From the NCBI RefSeq assembly GCF_900964775.1, contig NC_041808.1, positions 4,484,595-4,548,594 of the forward strand: 64,000 bases of DNA. The letters are read 5' to 3'. The position numbers and the translations under genes are program-made. The notes under the pieces were generated by a model. It was not told the origin of the DNA. It did not search any database and was given only the letters and a program-made list of their open reading frames with translations. Positions 55,260 to 64,000 of this stretch are shown in pieces; positions within the stretch are counted from its first letter, which is position 1, and each line of letters begins with the position of its first letter. The stretch is from Scleropages formosus. Taxonomy: Eukaryota; Chordata; Actinopteri; Osteoglossiformes; Osteoglossidae.

Positions 55260-57365
55260 CCTTTTTTTTTTTTCTTTTTTTAGTTCTTCGACACTTCTAC
55301 CCCTCTGATCCTGTTCTTGGTGCACAGAAATGCGTTGACTTACTGTGTGTCTTCCGTTAAAACCCGTTCAAAGTTACCGTGTCGCTGACGGGGACCGGAG
55401 AGTCAGCGTCAGGCACGTGCGGCGCGTGCTGGACTCTGAGCCAATGAAAGAAGGGCAGGATGCCTCATGGAGGACCCGGGGGGGGAGCGGGTGTATCCAC
55501 GAGCTCTGCAGTCCGATTGACTTCACGAGCAGATGACCCGTGTCAATTAAACACACGCTGCTCACACAAGGGCGCTGTTATCTGATACAGCTATCTCTCA
55601 CACACTACTTGTTTTATATAACCAAAGTTTGACACAGATCGGTTGCGTAAACCGGCTGGTGCCCTTTTTCAGAACAGAATTTGCACAGAGTCGTATCAGA
55701 AACGGGAATCAATAATAAGAGACTGGACTGCCTTAAAAAAGTACTTCAGTCAAATGTTAAACGTTATTTGATGATTCTAAATGACACACATCATACTTGC
55801 ATTGTTGTGTCTAAAAGAATATGTACAGTAAAAAAAACAGCATGATTCCACTTACAGACCTTCAGTCCTAAGTTCTCCGTTTCCTGGGTGTGTATCACAG
55901 CGACCACATCACACACAGTTCGCGTCTTGTTTTGTTCTTGTCCTGCTTATCAGTGTGTATGCTGAAGCTAATGAGATACAGGGCAGTGTGTGTGTGTCAC
56001 CTCAATCATGGCTAAGGGCACTGTCTGTCTGTCTGTGACTGAGTGGGGGCGGGGCTAAACCTGAGCTCTGGCTCCGCCCACAGTCACCACTTACGATTTT
56101 CCCTTGCGGTTTCAGTAATGGAAATGTTGAGTCGTGTCGTGCTTTGTGCCTGAAGGAGGTACGGGGACTGGGCTTCGATCGGGGTCGCTCGAAGCCCATG
56201 AAGGTCACCCTTCGGACATCCATCAGGACTCGTCCTGGGCAGTGTCCATCGGTGTCCTTCTGGACCCAAGTCCAGTTCTCCAAGCCAAGGTGAAGAGCTG
56301 CAGCTCCTGTCCTGAGGGCATTTGAGGACCCCGCCACATGTCCCAGCAAGTGTGTGCCTTCTGAGTATCATCTCACATGACACAGATGGCTTTTTTGCGA
56401 GGGACAGTAAGACCATTGTGTCCAGTGAGGCCGTCTGGTCCCACAGCATCCTCAGCCTTTGGCTCGGGCCACTTTTCAGGACAGCTGAGGCTCTGCCCAG
56501 GGGATCCACATCTTTAACCCACTTTACTCACTCAACCACTCTTTATGTCTTATGATTTTAGTAATAACTGCAACAACTTTTTCCTCTGTTAAACAGCTCT
56601 CTTCATCTCATTGCTTGACCTTTGACCCGGGGACATGTTTTTCTCCTACTGACCAGCTCTCATTTTCCTGTGCAAACCAGATCTCATTTCATGTAAAATG
56701 TTTCAGCTGCTGTCTTTAATTTACGCTGATTTATTTAACACTTTTCTCTAAAGCAACTTACAGCGTGAAGCTTCTCACGCTGATTTACCCACTTATTGTA
56801 GCTGAGTAATTCAGGGTAAGCCTCGAGATCAAGGGTACTACAGCAGAAGGTGGGATTCAAACCCAGGTCTGTCCAGTCCAGAGGCAACAGAACTGCAATT
56901 ACACCACCTGTTGTGTTGGTTTATGGTTCAACTTCACCTGAACTCAGATAACACACCTGTCTCAGGTGTGCGAGACCAGCCAACCCCACCTTGGTCTGCT
57001 TCTGTTTAGTTGCCCTTGGAGACCAGCTTCCTGACCATTCCTGTTACCGTGTTTATTAGGAATCATAGTCAGGCGTGGTCTCGGTAAAGCCACCATGGCC
57101 CTCTGGCCGCAGTTCTGAGAGGAAGGTAGGGCTACACAGGAGGTGGGGCTATGCAGGGGGGTGGGGCTAAGTGGAGGCAGGACCTCCCAGGGCTGTCTAG
57201 GACTTTTGATAGGAAAGTTCTTTTTAATGTTTATTTTTTTATAGTCTATTATTTGATTTTTTGAACAGCACAGGGTCAAAAGAGCATACGGAAAGACAGC
57301 ACACTGAGAAAATATGTCCATGTACATAGAGTGAGGACTCCAGTATATCACAGCTATGATCAGGT
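55260..57365. other. Intergenic DNA between foxn2 and fbxo11
   Basis: No gene supported. 56120-56510 has open frames on both strands without recognisable motifs. Contains a SINE family B remnant (56722-56905). Confidence 0.45.
56722..56905 (-). repeat. SINE family B, reversed and diverged
   Basis: TTCTCTAAAGCAACTTACAG, CCCACTTATTGTAGCTGAG, GATCAAGGGTACTACAGC and AAGGTGGGATTCAAACCC. Confidence 0.75.
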
Positions 57366-57369
57366 AGTA

Positions 57370-57584
57370 AGGGGGTGCGGTGGCGCAGTGGGTTGGACCA
57401 GGTCCTGCTCTCCAGTGGGTCTGGGGTTCAAGTCCCGCTTGGGGTGCCTTGTGATGGACTGGTGTCCCGTCCTGGGTGTGTCCCCTCCGGCCTTATGCCC
57501 TGTGTTGCCGGGTAGGCTCTGATTCCCCGCGACCCCGTATGGGACAAGCAGTTCTGAAAGTGTGTGTGTGTGTGTGTGTGTGAT
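57370..57584 (+). repeat. SINE family A
   Basis: GGGGTGCGGTGGCGCAGTGG, GGGGTTCAAGTCCCGCTTGG, CCCCGTATGGGACAAGCAG and a (TG)11 tail. Confidence 0.9.
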
Positions 57585-57689
57585 CATGTAGTACTTTGTA
57601 ATAAACTCTGGAAGGGTGTCCAGATATTCCAGAATTCATTAGAATTGTCATGTAGATCAAATGTTGATTTTTCAAGATCAATAGATTTA

Positions 57690-58515
57690 AACACTTGAGT
57701 CTTTCACATTTTCAGAGGAAATTTCTGGTATTGACCACAAGATTAAAATGCATTTTTGTGACAAATATGTACAAGTAGTTAGTCTATGTACCATAACATC
57801 ATCAAGAAGTGAGTTTGGATTGTGATTTAATGAGAGAATATTTGGAGGGAACTCAAGTTTTCTGTTAGAAGTTTCTTGGATGGTTGTGTAAAACCCAGTG
57901 CAGTAAACTTGTATCTGACCGCATTCCCAGAATAAATACACCAAAATGCCTGGAGAGGCTTTGCATTTAAAACACAGCAGAGATGAACATACTGTGAAGG
58001 TGCACAGCAGTGAGGTAGATTTTACAGATGAACTTGAAGTTTTGTTCCTGGATACTAAGGGAGGTGCAGGCAGGGAAGACTTTAGCACATATATATGACC
58101 ATTCATGGTCACTAAAAGACTTATCAAGGTCCTGTTCCAAAATCTCCCTCGGTGTATCAAAAGAGCCAGTACCAGTGCTTGGTAAAATGGTATATAATGG
58201 TAAACAATGGTCAACAGTGGTATACGGTATAATGCAGAAATCATAGTCCTGGAGTTATTTGGTGTAATGAGCTGTTTCTCATCTTTTGTTAATTCTGTCT
58301 ATATTCTGTTCTCTTCTTCTAAAGGAACAATATAGTGATGTAGTTGTAGATATTTATACAAATTTGTCTTCGGTACATTGACATTATTTCTTAAAGGGTT
58401 GAAGCTCACCAGCGATTGGTCTGCAAATGGAAATGAAAAGTCCACAAACACCCCTTTAGGGAGCCATTTTTGGAGCCAAATTTGGCGAGTAGTTGGGGGC
58501 GATTCTGGGTCGGTT
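57690..58515 (-). mobile_element. L1-clade LINE, ORF2 C-terminal fragment
   Basis: Minus-strand frames read PKGVFVDFSFPFADQSLVSF near 58460-58400, YLQLHHYIVP near 58330, SDHEWSYICAKVFPACTSLS near 58100, then VYLFWECGQIQVYCTGFYTT and LEFPPNILSLNHNPNSLLDD and CILILWSIPEI at 57950-57720. This order (the FxxYLQ stretch, a Cys/His-rich W-EC block, then the LLxW tail) is that of the L1 ORF2 C-terminus. Several stops and frame changes; 5' and catalytic parts absent. A different, older lineage from the Tx1-like LINE elsewhere in the window. Confidence 0.65.
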
Positions 58516-58519
58516 GAAA

Positions 58520-59470
58520 ACTTGTAGTAAGAATCACTGACCTTGACATTTGCTCTTCAGTCAGTTTCTTACTTTTGATATTTTAGATTATTTTACTGTT
58601 TATGTATTCATGTCCGCAAAGGGAGGAGGGGTCTGGACCCGACAGCAAGGAGGGCCGTGTTCCTAGAGAGCAGAGCCTTTCAGCTGGACTCCTGGGTACT
58701 AATCCAGTCATGGTGATGATGATCTCCAGCCATCTGCCCTGCCTCTGGACCCCGGGGTACCAGTCAGCTGACCTGGGGGGGGGAGGGGTGTGCTCTGGGT
58801 GCTCTGGGTGCTCTTGTCTCGCTCTCCCACTGACTTATCTCCTTGCGTCCCGTATGACAAACGCAATGAAAAAAATTTAAAAAACAGCAGTTATATTTAG
58901 AAGCTGCTTTGCATTGAAAACAACAACATCAGAGTGAAGCAGGTTATATTTTCCTGTGGTCTGTCCTGCCCAGACACTGTTCCTGTTGGGGCATTTAACG
59001 GTTGTCTTGTGGCCAAGTGCTGCACAGCAGCTATTCTGTAAAAACGCACATACTAGGGAATGAAGAGGGTTTTCATTTTATCTCCTTATTTTATTTATTT
59101 ATTTATTTATTTATTTTTTAACACACCAGCCTGTTTTAACTTTCAGTTCAAAGATCATATCCTCCCTCCCACACAGACAGACACCACTGATGTTTGACCC
59201 GAAATACACATAATTCCCATTTCCTGTCAATGAAAAAAAGCTCCACCCACTCTACTCCAAAAAAGAAAAAAACTCCCATAGCTAAATAAATTTTAAAAAG
59301 CACACGTCATAAATAGAGTTCGACACTCCCGGTTTAGAGAACGTAAGTAACGCAATATCCCATGATGCATCGCATGACGCCTGTTCGGCGAATGACGCAA
59401 TCACGTCCGTCACGCTTTGCGGATATGTACGGTGGCAACGAGACGAATGACAGTTTTTTTTTGCGCACCA
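58520..59470. other. Intergenic DNA upstream of fbxo11
   Basis: TTTA-type simple repeat at 59089-59120 and a G run at 58770-58777. No gene recognised. Confidence 0.45.
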
Positions 59471-59474
59471 CGAT

Positions 59475-59489
59475 GGCGCCCCCTGCTGG
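59475..59489 (-). promoter_or_regulatory. CTCF-like binding motif
   Basis: On the minus strand CCAGCAGGGGGCGCC, a near-exact match to the vertebrate CTCF core. It lies 650 bp upstream of the fbxo11 start codon. Confidence 0.6.
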
Positions 59490-59818
59490 ACACAGAGGGA
59501 GGTGAGATTTTCTGTTTATCTACTGAATTTATTTCAATGAATGAGTTTTTATTTATTATTTTTCGTTACAAAATGTTCTTGCTCATAAAACTGATGTTAG
59601 CTGAGGTATCAGTTTGTTAGACTGTCTATGAGTTTGGCTTTCTACTGTATATGTTTTTGCAATATTTCATTCAATCATCGATCAATATTCTTATTAATAA
59701 AATTGTTCAATTGCTCTAGCAATTCGGCTGTATACAGTTTTTCATGCCAGGAAAAATAGAAGAAATGAGAGCGATCAGTTGGTATTTCTACCCCTGCGTC
59801 TTTGGCACTCAGTGATTT

Positions 59819-59833
59819 GGCGCCCCCTGCAGG
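59819..59833 (-). promoter_or_regulatory. Second CTCF-like motif
   Basis: On the minus strand CCTGCAGGGGGCGCC, same orientation as the motif 344 bp upstream; about 300 bp before the fbxo11 start codon. Confidence 0.55.
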
Positions 59834-60124
59834 AGACTGCGGGAGGAGCAGAGCGGAGACGCGCCGAGCGGTGGGCGGGGGTTCGTGCGCCGTGATTCCT
59901 TCTCACTCCGTCGCTGCGAGTAAATGGCTCCTCCTGCAGGAGAGTTGCGGAGCTGAGCGGAGGCAGTGAAGGGGGGAGCGGGCAGAAAGCGACGTAAATA
60001 AGACGGTGAAAGAGCGCAGGTCGCCTCTTGCTCCGCCACGACTCGCTGCGACTGTTCATGTGGAAACGGCCTGACTGAACGGTTCCGCTTCGCCTTTCCG
60101 ACCACGACACGACTGAAGCCGCAA

Positions 60125-60212
60125 ATGAACTCGCTGCGAGCCGCCAGCAGGAGACCCAGGCGAGTGTCGAGGCCGCGCCCGCTGCAGCCGGACAGGAACA
60201 ACGGGGAAAGAG
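60125..60212 (+). CDS. fbxo11: F-box protein 11, first coding exon (gene continues beyond the window)
   Basis: FBXO11 is the substrate-binding F-box subunit of an SCF ubiquitin ligase (known targets of the mammalian protein include BCL6). The exon encodes MNSLRAASRRPRRVSRPRP, then LQPDRNNGER, ending in G before GTAAAA. Human FBXO11 starts MNSVRAANRRPRRVSRPRP and, after a long Gln/Pro tract, continues with QERNNVGERDDD, so the phase-1 junction (G|AC for Asp) fits. The Gln/Pro tract is absent here. The exon is 88 nt, with 29 whole codons. The F-box and the beta-helix repeats would lie in exons to the right of the window. FBXO11 also neighbours FOXN2 head-to-head in human, which supports the call. 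Confidence 0.9.
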
Positions 60213-60384
60213 GTAAAAAAAAAAAAAAAACCACACACACAACTTGTTGAATAGAAACCTCGAAACAACGGGCGTGTGACGTGGTTTGAGAAACCAGCTG
60301 GTTTTAGCAACGCTGTCCGCGCACTGTAGACGTCCACGGTTCTGTGTGAGGTGCGGGGGAACTCGGGGCCTCGGAGCTGGGCGT

Positions 60385-60690
60385 GAGGAAGCAGGAAACC
60401 CCGAGGCTGCTCGCGTAGCAGCCGGACAAGCAGGCCGCGCTTTGTTCGGCTTCCCTCCCTCCCCCAAGCGCGGGGCCGCTCTTACGGCTCGGTGCGAGAG
60501 GGCGGGAAACACCGAGGCTTCCGGTGAAGCAGTGGAACAGAAAAGCTGCGCCGTGGCCGAATTCTTTAACTCCGTTAATCCCAGGGCAGTCAATTTGTAG
60601 CGCGGCTCGGAGGGCAGGAAACACCGAGGCTGCTCTTGTAGCAGCAGAGCACAGAGGCCGCGCTTTGTTCGGTTCCTCTGACCCCTCGAA
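60385..60690 (+). repeat. Three imperfect GC-rich repeats in fbxo11 intron 1
   Basis: About 105-110 bp apart: GCAGGAAACCCCGAGGCTGC (60390), GGCGGGAAACACCGAGGCTTC (60500, first 20 shown by its core GGGAAACACCGAGGCTTC) and GCAGGAAACACCGAGGCTGC (60613). Each is followed by a GTAGCAGC / GAAGCAGT stretch and, in the first and third, GGCCGCGCTTTGTTCGG. Confidence 0.7.
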
Positions 60691-61493
60691 AGCCGCGCTC
60701 CTCTGGCCCCTGGCCGTGTTTGCAGCCCCCCTCGGACTACCGGCTCCCTCCCCGCTCTGGACCCGGTCCGTGCAGGCCGCCCGCCGGTGTCTCTTCGACT
60801 TCGGGCCGCCGAAACCCCAACTGCGTTGTTGTCGCTGGCCGGAGCCGGGCTGCCATGTTCGGCGGTGGCTTTCGTTGCCCTTTACGGCGTGAAAAGCGCC
60901 GCCGCCGCCCGACCGCAGACATTTATTCGCTCTAAGGACGAAGAGCCGCCGCGGTTCCGGTGTCTCAGGCGCGTTTTTGCGCGGAACCGCGGCGGCGGGA
61001 AGAAGCTGCGCAGTTGGGGCTCGAGCGGGCCGCGGCTGGGTGTCTTGAATCAGTCCGCCCTGTCTTTTGTACTCTCTCTGTTTTTACTGCGTTATTACTG
61101 CGCTCTCCCTGTGAATGTGATTCAGTCACTGAATGATTCAGTTCGGTGTCATCACTGAGTTATCACTGTATGGTTACTCTGTCTGTTTTCGGACTGACTC
61201 GTTCCCCGCACTGAAAAGCCAGCGGCCCCCCGGCAGCTCCGCCGACCCCGTTTCTCGGGCTTTGTCCGCAGGCAGCGGTGTTCCGTCTCCGGGGCACGGA
61301 ACCATGTTACAACATGGCATGTAAATCAGTGTAAATTACCCGGTTCGCCGGGGTTCAGACTCTCGCCGATAAAAAGATGGAGTCGGTTTGTAAAGGCGAC
61401 GAGAATCAGTAGGATGAAGAGACACTATCATATCATGTGTTGTCCGTTTGTCTTGTGATCAGTTCGGTTGTCAAATCGCTTCAAGTTCATGTC

Positions 61494-62430
61494 AGCAGCT
61501 GATCCCACTGTTACCTGCTTGGTTAACTAGTCTCTCTTTACCAGCGAGTGTGTTGACAGACTGACTGTACCTGCCTGGTTAACGAGTCTTTGGTTACCAG
61601 TTGGTCAGTCAACACAATTGTTGCTATATCAACCTAGTTGAGTCACTGGTTACCAGCTGATCTGTCAACACACTCGCTGTACCTGCTTGGTTAACTAGTC
61701 TCTGGTTACCAGTTGGTCAGTCAACACAATTGTTGCTATATCAACCTAGTTGAGTCACTGGTTACCAGCTGATCTGTCAACACACTCGCTGTACCTGCTT
61801 GGTTAACTAGTCTCTGGTTACCAGTTGGTCTGTCAACACACTCGCTGTACCTGCTTGGTTAACTAGTCTCTGGTTACCAGTTGGTCAGTCAACACAATTG
61901 TTGCTATATCAACCTAGTTGAGTCACTGGTTACCAGCTGATCTGTCAACACACTCGCTGTACCTGCTTGGTTAACTAGTCTCTGGTTACCAGTTGGTCAG
62001 TCAACACAATTGTTGCTATATCAACCTAGTTGAGTCACTGGTTACCAGCTGATCTGTCAACACACTCGCTGTACCTGCTTGGTTAACTAGTCTCTGGTTA
62101 CCAGTTGGTCTGTCAACACACTCGCTGTACCTGCTTGGTTAACTAGTCTCTGGTTACCAGTTGGTCAGTCAACACAATTGTTGCTATATCAACCTAGTTG
62201 AGTCACTGGTTACCAGCTGATCTGTCAACACACTCGCTGTACCTGCTTGGTTAACTAGTCTCTGGTTACCAGTTGGTCAGTCAACACAATTGTTGCTATA
62301 TCAGCCTGGTTGAGTCACTGGTTACCAGCTGGTCTGTCAGCACAGTGAGTGCAGTATACCAAGCTGGTTAACTGATCATTGGTAACAAGCTGAACTGTAA
62401 ATGCATGTAACATTCTGTACCAGGTTGGGT
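61494..62430 (+). repeat. 56-bp minisatellite with higher-order A-B-A-B-B structure
   Basis: Two 56-bp monomer types: A begins CAGTCAACACAATTGTTGC and B begins CTGTCAACACACTCGCTG; both contain CTGGTTACCAG. From 61606 the order is A B A B B | A B A B B | A B A', i.e. a 280-bp unit (61606-61885 and 61886-62165) that looks the same twice, then a partial third. Two diverged monomers precede (61494-61605) and degraded ones follow to about 62430. Confidence 0.92.
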
Positions 62431-62623
62431 GACCAAGATCACTGATGTCACGTATGGAAAAGGGGTACTTAGTTTAGCATTGGGGTGAAATACTGTAAAA
62501 GTAATAACATGGTAATTAGTAGGATGGTGGGTCGTGAAATAAACGGGGGACTGTGTTCACTCAGCTCTTGATGTGTTGTTGCACCTATAATAAAATCGTT
62601 TTTATTATAAAAATATAACTGGT

Positions 62624-62838
62624 CGCGTAATGGTTAGAGCTTCTGCCTTTGGACCTGCAGGTCATACGTTTGAATCCCATCTCCAGCTGTCATACCCTTG
62701 AGCAAGGTACTTACCCTAAATTGCTCCAGTAAAATTATCCAGCTGTATAAATGGGTAAATAATTGTCAAAGTGATTAACGTTGTAAGTCGCTTTGGGGAA
62801 AAGCATCAGCTAAATGAGGAAATGTAAATATGCTGCTG
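62624..62838 (+). repeat. SINE family B, forward copy
   Basis: tRNA-derived head: GTCGCGTAATGGTTAGAGC (A box region) and CATACGTTTGAATCCCATC (B box), then CCCTTGAGCAAGGTACTTAC, CAGCTGTATAAATGGGTAAA, and the 3' end GAAAAGCATCAGCTAAATGA with AAATGTAAAT. It is the best-preserved family B copy in the window and fixes its orientation. Confidence 0.85.
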
Positions 62839-64000
62839 CAGAAACACTTTTTCCACACATTTTACATCGTCATTGTTATTGTACAGTAATTTTTCACTGC
62901 TGCAGATCAATGAATTATTTACTAAACCAGTCAGCACCTCTGTCCATGTCCACACGTTTTTGGTTTTTTCTGTAGCTATACTAATAATAAAGGTAACAAG
63001 CTACTTTGTGTAATTTACACTGCTGTCTAAATGGGTAGATTATTGGAAGTAGCTTTGGAGAAAAGCATCAGCTAAATGAATAAATGAATGTAATGACAGT
63101 ATAACTAGTGTTGTTACAGTGACCCCAAGTTAAACTGAAACCTTCTTTGAAACATTACGTTGTGCATTTAAGTTTCCTCTGAAAAAGACCAAAGGTTATA
63201 GTTTACATCAGTTCCTCAGTGAAGGTATATGCTTAGTAGGAACACTTGAGTACAGTGATCCCTTCCAGATGCTTTCAAATACAGATTGTTTTGGAGCTTG
63301 GAAAATTTTTAAATTTGTATGATTAATGAATAGAACAGTATGTATTAGTTTGACGTAAATAAAGGTCTGTACTCTCTTAATAGTTCTGGGATAACAGACC
63401 GTAATTCATTAGGCCTTTGAATATTCCAGTATCACACTTTCATCAGCCTTTGTATTTAAAGAAAGATATGAAAATACCTGTACACTGTTTTTAAGAAGTC
63501 AGAAATGCAATGAATCCTTTTACTGTGGTTAAGGTAAGTTACATGAATTTGAAACGACATTAATTCTAAGATGCTCGCTTTTGGTTCCTAACGTCATGGG
63601 AAACTTAAGTGGGGTAATATTGTTTGTACAGGAGTGTATAGTGTGGCAGGTGTGTGATGCGATGAAGTGACTTCATGTGCTGTGTGCGCTGACCTGGGAG
63701 GTGTGAGATGAAAGGTGTTCTGGAGGAGCGTGGTCTTCAGGTGTGACCTGTAATGTTTTATTGACATTTTAAATGACACCACAGATGACTGTATCAATAA
63801 TGTACAGCTTCCTCTTCAACCTTTTCATGACATATGGTCATAAACCATGTTTTTGATTACCATCATTCTGGTGGAGCTCCTTGCTTGTGTGTGTAACTGC
63901 AGGTCTCCCTGAAACAGAGCAGGTAACCTTCTGGTCAGAAGTCTAATGCTTTGAACATGAAACCAGCTGATGCACGTACCATATTTCACTGCACCGTTTG

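Larger units (their letters stand above)
59780..61060 (+). promoter_or_regulatory. CpG-island promoter of fbxo11
   Basis: About 1.3 kb rich in C, G and CpG around the first coding exon. No TATA box is obvious. The 272-aa minus-strand frame across it (59775-60593) is a composition artefact, as it runs antisense through the fbxo11 start. Confidence 0.7.
60213..64000 (+). other. fbxo11 intron 1 (partial)
   Basis: No further fbxo11 exon recognised up to the window edge. It contains GC-rich imperfect repeats, a 56-bp minisatellite and a SINE (listed separately). 62840-64000 is AT-rich without recognisable features apart from a SINE 3' end at about 63030-63100. Confidence 0.6.

Noticed and set aside
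56002-56509. Overlapping open frames on both strands between foxn2 and fbxo11
   Set aside because: No family resemblance recognised and no splice or start context; left unannotated.
59775-60593. 272-aa minus-strand reading frame
   Set aside because: Runs antisense through the fbxo11 start exon in a CpG island; no domain, and GC-rich DNA has few stop codons by chance.

Overview
The window is teleost nuclear DNA: spliced vertebrate genes with GT/AG introns, CpG-rich promoters, abundant tRNA-derived SINEs, L1-clade LINEs, Tc1 and hAT transposons, and long CA/TG and CT microsatellites. The dominant SINE and the layout suggest an early-branching teleost, perhaps a bony-tongue, but that is a low-confidence guess from memory.

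Layout. (1) 1.3-35.6 kb: three tandem, same-strand, ten-exon genes for follicle-stimulating-hormone receptor (fshr copies 1-3, starts 1505, 15941 and 29292). Each has uninterrupted exons, conserved phase-2 junctions and a predicted product of 662, 662 or 663 aa. The repeating unit is about 13.4-14.4 kb and includes about 230 bp of 5' flank and 3' flanking DNA. (2) 35.6-45 kb: gene-poor DNA with repeats, including a hAT transposon that carries a solo LTR and a SINE. (3) 44.9-55.2 kb, minus strand: foxn2, with five coding exons (422 aa) and an upstream non-coding exon in a CpG island. (4) 59.4-64 kb, plus strand: CpG-island promoter, short first coding exon and start of intron 1 of fbxo11, running off the right edge.

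The order fshr > < foxn2 / fbxo11 > keeps the relative orientation of human 2p16 (FBXO11-FOXN2-...-FSHR), but PPP1R21, STON1/GTF2A1L and LHCGR, which lie between FOXN2 and FSHR in human, are not seen here.

The most interesting signal is inside the fshr array. Copy 1 keeps the TM3 Glu-Arg-Trp motif needed for G-protein activation. Copies 2 and 3 have replaced its arginine by asparagine and share a one-residue deletion in intracellular loop 2, yet keep complete reading frames and complete hormone-binding domains. All three copies have Asn where human FSHR has Asp567 (6.44), a position where the same change is known to loosen human receptor specificity. Copies 1 and 3 share about 650 bp that look identical, including an intron, which is the mark of recent gene conversion; copies 2 and 3 share a retroposon in intron 1 that copy 1 lacks. 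The array therefore looks like one ordinary receptor plus two possible decoy or non-canonical receptors, exchanging sequence with each other.
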